This document shows positions 31,308 through 38,727 of a stretch of 64,000 bases of DNA, piece by piece. A model generated the notes under the pieces. It had not been told where the DNA came from and did not search any database. It saw only the letters and a program-made list of their open reading frames with translations. The position numbers and the translations under genes were made by a program. The first letter of the stretch is position 1, and each line of letters begins with the position of its first letter. The DNA is from Solwaraspora sp. WMMD1047 (GTDB taxonomy: Bacteria; Actinomycetota; Actinomycetes; Mycobacteriales; Micromonosporaceae), in assembly GCF_029626155.1 (NCBI RefSeq), contig NZ_JARUBL010000001.1, forward strand, positions 7,628,816-7,692,815, read 5' to 3'.

Positions 31308-33393
31308 CCCGCCGGCCGGGCCACCACGCCGCGCCGCCGACCAGCGCGGTGACCGCCGGCACCAGCAGGATCGACACGACGAACGCGACGAGCACGATAC
31401 CGAGCGTCACCGCGAATCCGATCTCGACGAAGAACGGCACCCCGGAGATCAGCAACGACGCGAACGTGCCGGCCAGGATGACCGCCGCGGCGGCCACCGA
31501 CGGGCCGGCGTGCTCGACCGCGAGGGCGGCCGCCTCCCGGGGCGGGCGGCCGTCCTGGATCTCCTCCCGCAGCCGGGCGGTGATCAGGATGTTGTAGTCG
31601 GTCCCGATCGCCGTGACGAACAGGTACAGGATGATCGGGATGATGAACGACAGCCCCGGCCGGCCGAGCCCTTCCTGGAAGAGCAGGGCGGTCGCGCCGA
31701 GCGTCGCGGTGAACCCGAGCACCACCATCGCCACCAGGTAGAGCGGCGCCAGCACCGCCCGCAGCAGGCCGGCGAGGATCAGCACGAAGAGCAATCCGGC
31801 GACCGGGAAGATGACCGAGAAGTCCCGGCCGGTGGCGTCCCGCACGTCGGCGTACGCCATGCTCTGCCCGCCGACCAGGACGCTGGTGCCGGCCGGCGCG
31901 GCGAGCCGCGCGGTGTCCCGCAGCGGCCCGGAGACCAGGTCCAGCGCTTCCGGCGCGAACGGCGCACCGGTCAGGATCAGTGGCACGTTCGCGACCCGGC
32001 CGTCGGCGGAGACCTGCGGCTGCGTCGGTGTGGCCACCCCGTCGACGGCCGCCAGCGCCTGGGTGAAGCCGCCGATCTCGGTCTCGGTGAGCGGGCGGTC
32101 GGCCCGCAGGTAGACGTTCGTCGGTTGCAGCGCGCCGGCCGGGAAACCGCGCTGCAGGTCCTCGAAGGCGCGGGTCGCCTCGGTGTCCGGCGGCAGCTGG
32201 CCGATCGGGTCGTAGTCGGACTCGAACGTCAACGCTCCGGCCGAGAGCGCGCCGAGCAGCGCGACCGTGCCGGCGATCACGATGACCGGGCGCCGGGCGA
32301 CGAACCGGCCGACCGCGCCGAACCGGCTGCGGCCCGGCGACCGGTCCGCCCGGCGGGACGGCCAGAACACCCGTCGGCCGAGCAGCGCGACGATCGCCGG
32401 GACCAGGGTCAACGCCGCGAGCAGCATCACCGCCACCCCGATCGCCAGGCCGGGTCCGAGGGTGGCGAAGAAGCCGAGACTGGCCAGCACCAGGGCACCG
32501 AAGGCGGCGATCACCGCGAAGGCGGCCGAGAAGATGGCCTCGCCCACCCGGCCCACGGCGGCCGTGATGGCCCGGTCCGACGGGTCCCCGGCGCGCAGCC
32601 GCTCCCGGTACCGGAACAGCAGGAACAGGATGTAGTCGGTGCCGATCCCGAACAGCACCACGGTCAGCAGGATCGGTAGTTCCTGACCGATCTCGAAGTC
32701 GAGCAGCGTGGCGATGGTCGCGATGAGCGCGGTGGAGACGGTGAGTACCAGGCCGACCGCGAGCAGCGGCATCAGCGCCGCCAACGGACTCCGGAAGATC
32801 AACAACAGGAGTACGACGATGAGCGTGACGGTGGCCAGGGTGACGGTGCGCTCCGCGTCGGCGAACGACTGCTGGTTGTCGAGCACGATCGCCGCCTCGC
32901 CGGTGACGCCGGCCCGCAGGCCGGTGCCGGCCAGCGCGTCGTCGGCGCGGGTCCGCAGGTCGGCCACCGCGTCCTGCACCTCCGGCTGTTCGGGTGCGCC
33001 GGTGAACTGGGCGGCCAGCAGCGCCACCTGACGGTTGCCGGCGACCTGCCCGGTGGGGTCGAAGAGCACCCCCGCCACGGCCGGCGGCCGGTCGGCGGTC
33101 AACCGCTGGGCGAGTTGGCCGATCTGGCCGAGGTCGGCGTCGGTCAGCGCCGCCCCGTCGGCGCGGTCCACCACGATCACGGCGGTCGCGCCGTCGGCGG
33201 CCGGGAACGCCGACTCGGCCAGCTCAGCGGCGCGGGCCGACTCCTTGTCGGCCGGCAGGAACGCCGACTGGTCGGAGTTGGTGACCGAGGCCAGGCCCGG
33301 CGCGGTCACGATGATCGCCGCCGCCGCCACCAGCCAGCCGAGGATCACCAGCCAGGGCCGGCGGACCACCAGCCGCGCGACTGCTCCGAACAC
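31291..33393 (-). CDS. MMPL-family (RND-type) membrane transporter
   Basis: A 700-residue transporter of the MmpL/MMPL group. One N-terminal membrane segment is followed by a large extracytoplasmic domain (about residues 35-170). Five helices come next, with GIGTDYILFLLFRYRERL, the family's proton-relay G-x-x-x-D-Y motif. The arrangement then repeats in the second half with AIGTDYNILITARLREE. It exports lipids, fatty-acid-like compounds or antibiotics using the proton gradient. GTG at 33393 follows GGGGAGG at 7 bases and is preferred over a longer frame to 33465. It is divergent from a TetR gene with a dyad between them, the usual repressor-pump design. Confidence 0.9.
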   Translation of the reverse strand: MFGAVARLVVRRPWLVILGWLVAAAAIIVTAPGLASVTNSDQSAFLPADKESARAAELAESAFPAADGATAVIVVDRADGAALTDADLGQIGQLAQRLTADRPPAVAGVLFDPTGQVAGNRQVALLAAQFTGAPEQPEVQDAVADLRTRADDALAGTGLRAGVTGEAAIVLDNQQSFADAERTVTLATVTLIVVLLLLIFRSPLAALMPLLAVGLVLTVSTALIATIATLLDFEIGQELPILLTVVLFGIGTDYILFLLFRYRERLRAGDPSDRAITAAVGRVGEAIFSAAFAVIAAFGALVLASLGFFATLGPGLAIGVAVMLLAALTLVPAIVALLGRRVFWPSRRADRSPGRSRFGAVGRFVARRPVIVIAGTVALLGALSAGALTFESDYDPIGQLPPDTEATRAFEDLQRGFPAGALQPTNVYLRADRPLTETEIGGFTQALAAVDGVATPTQPQVSADGRVANVPLILTGAPFAPEALDLVSGPLRDTARLAAPAGTSVLVGGQSMAYADVRDATGRDFSVIFPVAGLLFVLILAGLLRAVLAPLYLVAMVVLGFTATLGATALLFQEGLGRPGLSFIIPIILYLFVTAIGTDYNILITARLREEIQDGRPPREAAALAVEHAGPSVAAAAVILAGTFASLLISGVPFFVEIGFAVTLGIVLVAFVVSILLVPAVTALVGGAAWWPGRRVRTGG

Positions 33394-33473
33394 GTCGTCC
33401 TCCCCACGGAGACCGGGCCGACCAGTGGCACCTTCGGACGCCGACCATCCGGCGTCACGCGACACGACATGTC

Positions 33474-33501
33474 ATCTGACAGGCCATGCCACCTGGCAGA
33501 T
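33474..33501. promoter_or_regulatory. TetR-type operator dyad between MMPL and tetR genes
   Basis: ATCTGACAGG (33474-33483) and CCTGGCAGAT (33492-33501) form a dyad with 9 of 10 positions paired around CCATGCCA. Further copies of GGCATG/CATGCC surround it. It lies 80 bp from the MMPL start and 44 bp from the tetR start. Confidence 0.6.
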
Positions 33502-33544
33502 GATGCCATGCTGTCCGGCATGCCACCATGTGAGCGTGCCGACG

Positions 33545-34201
33545 ATGACTGAACTCGGAATTCCCGGTGAACCGCCGACGAACCGCCGGGAACGCAAGAA
33601 GCAGGAGACCCGGGCGGCGCTGGAGCAGGCCGCCCTGCGGCTCTTCGCGGAGAAGGGCTACCAGCAGACCACGGTCGACGAGATCGCCGAGGCCGCCGAC
33701 GTCGCCGTCCGCACCTTCTTCCGCTACTTCTCCTCCAAGCAGCACATCCTCTTCGGGGACGTGGCCCACCAGCGGATCGCCCACCTGCGGGCGGCGCTCG
33801 CGGCGAGCCCGCCGGACGAGCCGCCGCTGGAGACCGTCGGCGGGGTGCTGGACGCCCTCGATCTGGACCCCGACGAGCAGGAGCAGATCATCCTGCGGCT
33901 GCGCCTGATGGAACGCCAACCGTCCCTGGTCAGCGAGTACCTGCTGCTCAACCACGAACTACGGGAGGTGCTGGGAGATTTCGTCGCCGGCCGCACCGGC
34001 CTGGCCCCGACCGACAGCTATCCCCTGCTGGTCGCCTCCGCCGCCGTCACCTCCTGGGACGTGGCGCTGCGGGCCTGGTCGGCCGGGACCGCCGACGACT
34101 CACTCGCCGACCTGCGCCGCCGGGCCTTCGCCGCGCTCACCGCCGGCATCCCCGCCCGACCCGGGACGGCTCAGCCGACCAGCCGCAGGGTGGCCAGGTA
34201 G
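33545..34201 (+). CDS. TetR-family transcriptional repressor
   Basis: A 218-residue regulator. The N-terminal helix-turn-helix spans about residues 18-65 (RERKKQETRAALEQAALRLF ... TTVDEIAEAADVAVRTFFRY, F-S-S-K). The rest is the helical ligand and dimer domain. The ATG at 33545 has no clear ribosome site; a GTG nine bases upstream is an alternative. It is divergent from the MMPL pump and probably represses it until the pump's substrate binds. Its 3' end overlaps the convergent methyltransferase gene by 31 bp. Confidence 0.9.
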   Translation: MTELGIPGEPPTNRRERKKQETRAALEQAALRLFAEKGYQQTTVDEIAEAADVAVRTFFRYFSSKQHILFGDVAHQRIAHLRAALAASPPDEPPLETVGGVLDALDLDPDEQEQIILRLRLMERQPSLVSEYLLLNHELREVLGDFVAGRTGLAPTDSYPLLVASAAVTSWDVALRAWSAGTADDSLADLRRRAFAALTAGIPARPGTAQPTSRRVAR

Positions 34202-34950
34202 TAGGGCGCGTCCGCCGTGTCCACATCGACCATCTCCCAGGCCGAACCCTCGATCAGCCCGACCAACTCCTCCGCCGGGCAGAACAGATAGTCGAACCAG
34301 TCGGTGGCCAGCTCCCGGTAGCGCAGCCGCAGCCGTAACTGGCCGCCCAGCCGACCCCGCCGCCGGTTCCGCTCGTGGTAGCCGGTGTGCACCGGGTCGG
34401 TCGTCCGGTACGGGTCGGTGCCCTGCGCGATGATCTGTGCCCCGGGCCGGGCCAGCGCCGCCAGCGCGGCCAGGAAATCGGCCGCCCGGTGCCGTCCCTC
34501 GATCAACCCCAGGTTGTTGCCGAGCAGCAGGAACGTGTCGTACCGGTGCTCGCCCGCGGCATGCTCGTCGACCGTGCCGTGCACCAGCCGCCGGACCCCC
34601 CGGGCCCGGCTGACCCGCAGCGCGCCGAGCGAGACGTCCAGGCCGGTGACCGGCGTACCGCGGTCCTGAAGCTCCAGCGCGATCCGGCCGGCGCCGACCC
34701 CGATGTCCAGCACCTCGCCCCGGGCCCGGTCGACGGCCCGGTGGTCGTACGGCTGCCAGTGCTCGGGGCCGATGAAGTACTGCTGCGCCGGAACGCCGTT
34801 GATCATCCCGTCGTCCCGTTCGATGATCTCGATGACCGGCCGGGGCAGCCGGCCGCCGGCCAGTGGCCGAGGCCCCACCCCGGTCTCCACCGCGTACGCG
34901 TCGCGGAGCATCTCACCGAAAACGTCACCGATCCGGGGCTCATCGTGCAC
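34171..34950 (-). CDS. SAM-dependent methyltransferase
   Basis: A 259-residue class-I methyltransferase. Motif I is VLDIGVGAGRIALELQ (about residues 78-93). The acidic residue of the next strand is in VTGLDVSLGALRVSR, and the post-motif segment is YDTFLLLGNNLGLI. An N-terminal 70-residue helical cap carries an RPVIEIIERDDGMINGVPAQ stretch that may define substrate choice. The GTG at 34950 is weakly supported by the upstream sequence. It is convergent with, and overlaps, tetR. The substrate is unknown; related actinomycete proteins methylate small molecules. Confidence 0.82.
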   Translation of the reverse strand: MHDEPRIGDVFGEMLRDAYAVETGVGPRPLAGGRLPRPVIEIIERDDGMINGVPAQQYFIGPEHWQPYDHRAVDRARGEVLDIGVGAGRIALELQDRGTPVTGLDVSLGALRVSRARGVRRLVHGTVDEHAAGEHRYDTFLLLGNNLGLIEGRHRAADFLAALAALARPGAQIIAQGTDPYRTTDPVHTGYHERNRRRGRLGGQLRLRLRYRELATDWFDYLFCPAEELVGLIEGSAWEMVDVDTADAPYYLATLRLVG

Positions 34951-35014
34951 GCCGGCAACGCTACCGACTCAACCGGACTGCTCCACCACCGCACCGAGCC
35001 GTATTCTCCAGGGC

Positions 35015-35395
35015 ATGACCACCCTGGAGCGGCTCGGTGCCGAGCAGTACGTGCTTCTCACCACCTTCCGCAAGGACGGGCGGGAGGTCGCCACCCCGGT
35101 CTGGGTGGTCCGCGACGGTGACGCCCTCGGCGTCTGGACGGTCGCCGATTCCGGCAAGGTCAAGCGGATCCGGCGCAGCGGAGCGGTCACCGTCGCGCCC
35201 TGCGACGTGCGCGGCCGCCCCCGCGGCGAGGCCGTCCCGGGCACCGCCGGGATCGTCGACGCCGCGGCCAGAGATCGCCTGCGCGACCTGCTGCGCCGCA
35301 AGTACGGAATCACGGGCCGGCTGGTCATGCTCGGCAGCCGGCTGCGGCGCGGCAAGGACGGCACGGTCGGCATCCGGATCACCGTCACCGAGTAG
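35015..35395 (+). CDS. PPOX-class F420/FMN-dependent oxidoreductase
   Basis: A 126-residue split-barrel protein. It follows the actinobacterial PPOX pattern: YVLLTTFRKDGREVATPVWV, then LGVWTVADSGKVKRIRRSGA, VTVAPCDVRGRPRGEAV and a C-terminal RKYGITGRL segment. Such proteins bind F420 or FMN and reduce unsaturated small molecules. F420 dependence is usual for this subgroup in Micromonosporaceae but cannot be proven from sequence. It is a single gene, divergent from the methyltransferase with a 64-bp gap. Confidence 0.85.
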   Translation: MTTLERLGAEQYVLLTTFRKDGREVATPVWVVRDGDALGVWTVADSGKVKRIRRSGAVTVAPCDVRGRPRGEAVPGTAGIVDAAARDRLRDLLRRKYGITGRLVMLGSRLRRGKDGTVGIRITVTE

Positions 35396-35505
35396 CGGCG
35401 GGCCACCGAGAAGATCCACGGCAACCTTTCCGGCGGCCTCGCGCATCAGCAACGGGAGGAGGCGCCGCCGGGGCGCCAGACGCGGCGGCGAGGAGTGGCT
35501 AACCG

Positions 35506-38500
35506 ATGATGCTGGTGTTCCGGCGTGCCCGCGCGGCGTTGGGCCTGCTCCTCGCGGCGACCGGAGCGACCCTCATCGCCACCGCCCTGCTCACCGGCCT
35601 CGCCACCTACAGCTCCGAGGTGATCGACTCCGGCACCCGCAGCGCGGTCGCCGCCGCGCCCGCGCAGGACCGCTCGATCCTGGTACGCGGCACCGCCGGC
35701 GGTTCGGCGACCACCCTGACCGACCGGGACACCGCCCTACGGGACGCCGTCGCGACCGGCTTCGACGACCATGCCGCCACCGTCTCGGCGGCCGGGTTCG
35801 CGGCCGGCCGACAGCTCACCGGCGACACCGGCGCGGCCACCCCGGACGCCGACGGCGTCGTCTACGCAGCCGTCACCTTCCTCGACCGGCTACCCGAGCA
35901 CGCCGAGCTGACCGCCGGCGCCTGGCCCCGTCCCGGCGGCACGCCACTGCAGACCGCGCTCGCCGAACCCGTCGCCACCCTCCTCGGCGTCACGGTCGGC
36001 GACCGGGTTCCGGTCGGCGACCGGATCACCGGCCGGGTGACCGAGCTGGCGGTGGTCGGCGTCTGGCGGCCGGTCGACCCAGCAGACAGCTACTGGCGGC
36101 TGGTCCCGTACGTGACCGAGGCGGTCGCCCCGCAGTCGGCCACCTACGGTCCACTCACCGTGGACCGGGCCGACTTCGTGAACCACTTCCTCGCCAACGC
36201 CTCGGCCGCCTGGCTGGTCCAACCGGAGCTGACCGAGGTCACCCGGGCCGGCCTGGGCCGGCTACGCGCCGACACCCGGCAACTGGCCGACACCCTGCCC
36301 GAGACCACCGGCCTGGGCAGCTCCGGCCTGGTCAGCACCGGCCTCGACCAGCTCGTCGAACGGCTACAGCGGGCCAACCTGGTCGGCCGGTCGGCGCTCG
36401 TCACCCCGGTCCTGCTGGTCGTCGTCCTCGGCGGGTACGCGCTGCTGCTGGTGGCCGCACTGCTGACCGAACATCGGCGCGGCGAGACCGCGCTGCTGCG
36501 GGCCCGCGGCGCCGGCCGGGCCCAGCTCGCCGGGCTGGCCGCCCGGGAGGCCGCCCTGGTGGTCCTGCCGGCGGCGCTGCTCGCGCCGCTGGTCGCCACC
36601 GCGGTCCTGCGGCAGGCCGACCGGTTGCCGATGCTCACCGCCGCCGCGCTGCGCGTCGAGCCCCGGCTGGACGCCACCGGCTGGCTGGTGGCCGCCCTGG
36701 CCGCGGCGGGCTGCGCGCTGGCGATGCTCGGCCCGGCGCTGCGCCGCGGCGGCACCTACACCAGCGACCTGGCGAGCCGGTCCCGGCCCAATCGCCGAGC
36801 CGCCGCCCAACGGGCCGGCGCCGACCTCGCCCTGATCGGACTCGCCGTGCTCGGCTGGACCCAGCTGCGGGAGTACTCGTCGCCGCTGGCCGGCGGCGGC
36901 GACGGCGGGCTGGGCATCGACCCGCTGCTGGCGGCCACCCCCACCCTGGGGGTGCTGGCCGGCACCGTGCTCTCGCTGCGGCTGCTTCCGCCGGCCACCC
37001 GCCTCGCCGAGCGGTATGTCGACCGTAAGCCCTGGACCGCGACCATGCTCGGCATGTGGCAGGCCGGCCGGCGACCGCACGCCGGACCGGTGCTGCTGCT
37101 GGCACTGGCCGTCGCAGTCGGCACCCTCGCCTGGTGCCTGGCCAGCACCTCGGAGCGGTCCCTGGTCGATCAGGCCAACCATCAGGTCGGCGCCGACCTG
37201 CGCCTGGTCGAGGCCACCGGCGCCGCGCCGGACGAGCGGGCCGGCCAGCTCGCCGAGCTGCCGGGGGCGCCGACCGCGCTGCCGGCGTGGCGGGACAACC
37301 TACGGCTGGGGGCGCTCGCCGAACCGGCCTCGATGGTCGCGCTGGACGGCCGGGCCGGCGCCGACGTACTGCTGCTGCGCGACGACCTGGCCGGCGGATC
37401 GCCGGACCAGTTGCTGCGGCGGCTGGCCGGCGACCGACCGGCCACCCCGGTCACCGAGCTGCCGGTGGGGACCCGGCGGCTGACCGGCCAGCTCCGGACC
37501 AGCACCGCCGGACCGACCACCGGCGCGGCGGTGCAGACCGCCGCCGTGCTGGTCGGGCCGGCCGGTCACCGGCTGGTCCCGCTGGGCAGCAGCCGGTCCG
37601 GCGAACCGCTGCGGTTCGCCGTCGACCTGCCGGCTGCCGGGGCCGATCCCGCCCGGCTGGCCGGCTTCCTGGTGGAGAGCGACGGCCTACCCGGGCTGCG
37701 GCTGAGCTGGCAGCTCACCGAACTGCGGGCGGTCGGCGGCTCGACCGGCCAGCTGGACCTGACCGGTGCCGGCACCTGGCAGGCCGTGGACCGCACCGGC
37801 GCCGCGCAACCGGCCAGCGCCGCCCCGGACGGCCTGACCGCCGGCTACCAGGTGCCCGTGCCGGAGGGCACCCGGTTCCGCGCCGCACCGATCCGATTCG
37901 CCGTCGCGGCGGCGCCGCCGGCCGACCCGGTGCCGGTGCTCGCCACCCCGCCGGCCCTCGCCGCGCTCCGCCTCGCGGTCGGCGACGACGGCCGGGTGAC
38001 CCTCGGCGGCGTCGAGGTCGAGGCCCGGATCGCCGGCCAGCTCGAATCCGTACCGGGCGGCACCGAACCGGCTGCCCTCCTGGTCGACCTGCCGGCGCTG
38101 CGCGACCGGCTGTTCCACGGGCACGGCATCGTCCGCCCGGCCCAGGAGTGGTGGCTGGCCGCGCCGCCCGGACCGGACGACGGCGGCCCAGGGGACCCGG
38201 GCGGTCCGGTGGCGGCCGCGGCTGCCGACCTGGCCGGGATCCGGGTGCTGGACCGGCAGGCGGTCGCCAGCGACCTGGCACGCGACCCGTACGGCGTCGG
38301 CGCCCGGTCGGCGCTCTTCGCCGCCGCGCTCGGCGCGCTGCTGCTCGCCGGGGTCGGCATCGCGGTCGACGTCCGGGCCACCGCCCGCCGCCGTGTGACC
38401 GAGCTGGCGGTGCTGCGGACCCTCGGCGCCGGTCCCCGGCTGCTGGCCCGCGCCCTCCTCGCCGAACAGGGGTTCCTCGCCGGGATGGGGGTGCTGGTCG

Positions 38501-38727
38501 GGTTGGCGGTCGGGATCGCGGTGGCCGCCACGATGGCCCCGCTGGTGATCCTCACCCCGGCGGCCGACCGGCCGTCCCCGGTTCCGCTGCTCGCCATCGA
38601 CTGGCCACCGGTGCTGGCCACCGCCGGCGGGCTGCTGCTGCTCGCCCTGGCGATGAGCGCGCTGGTCGCCGCCGGACTGCGGCAGCGACTGGCCGCCGCC
38701 CACCTGCGGATCGGGGCGGACCAGTGA
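35506..38727 (+). CDS. FtsX-like ABC transporter permease 1
   Basis: A 1073-residue membrane protein with two FtsX-type modules. One membrane segment at the start is followed by a large extracytoplasmic domain to about residue 295. A block of helices comes next, with LLTEHRRGETALLRARGAGR as the cytoplasmic coupling region. A second long outer domain (about 550-930) and a final three-helix FtsX unit follow, with VTELAVLRTLGAGPRLLARA. Proteins of this MacB/LolE group move lipoproteins, peptides or mechanical signals and do not transport by a classic channel. The GTGA overlap joins it to permease 2. Only a weak ribosome site (GAGGAG, 11 bases upstream) is seen. Confidence 0.87.
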   Translation: MMLVFRRARAALGLLLAATGATLIATALLTGLATYSSEVIDSGTRSAVAAAPAQDRSILVRGTAGGSATTLTDRDTALRDAVATGFDDHAATVSAAGFAAGRQLTGDTGAATPDADGVVYAAVTFLDRLPEHAELTAGAWPRPGGTPLQTALAEPVATLLGVTVGDRVPVGDRITGRVTELAVVGVWRPVDPADSYWRLVPYVTEAVAPQSATYGPLTVDRADFVNHFLANASAAWLVQPELTEVTRAGLGRLRADTRQLADTLPETTGLGSSGLVSTGLDQLVERLQRANLVGRSALVTPVLLVVVLGGYALLLVAALLTEHRRGETALLRARGAGRAQLAGLAAREAALVVLPAALLAPLVATAVLRQADRLPMLTAAALRVEPRLDATGWLVAALAAAGCALAMLGPALRRGGTYTSDLASRSRPNRRAAAQRAGADLALIGLAVLGWTQLREYSSPLAGGGDGGLGIDPLLAATPTLGVLAGTVLSLRLLPPATRLAERYVDRKPWTATMLGMWQAGRRPHAGPVLLLALAVAVGTLAWCLASTSERSLVDQANHQVGADLRLVEATGAAPDERAGQLAELPGAPTALPAWRDNLRLGALAEPASMVALDGRAGADVLLLRDDLAGGSPDQLLRRLAGDRPATPVTELPVGTRRLTGQLRTSTAGPTTGAAVQTAAVLVGPAGHRLVPLGSSRSGEPLRFAVDLPAAGADPARLAGFLVESDGLPGLRLSWQLTELRAVGGSTGQLDLTGAGTWQAVDRTGAAQPASAAPDGLTAGYQVPVPEGTRFRAAPIRFAVAAAPPADPVPVLATPPALAALRLAVGDDGRVTLGGVEVEARIAGQLESVPGGTEPAALLVDLPALRDRLFHGHGIVRPAQEWWLAAPPGPDDGGPGDPGGPVAAAAADLAGIRVLDRQAVASDLARDPYGVGARSALFAAALGALLLAGVGIAVDVRATARRRVTELAVLRTLGAGPRLLARALLAEQGFLAGMGVLVGLAVGIAVAATMAPLVILTPAADRPSPVPLLAIDWPPVLATAGGLLLLALAMSALVAAGLRQRLAAAHLRIGADQ

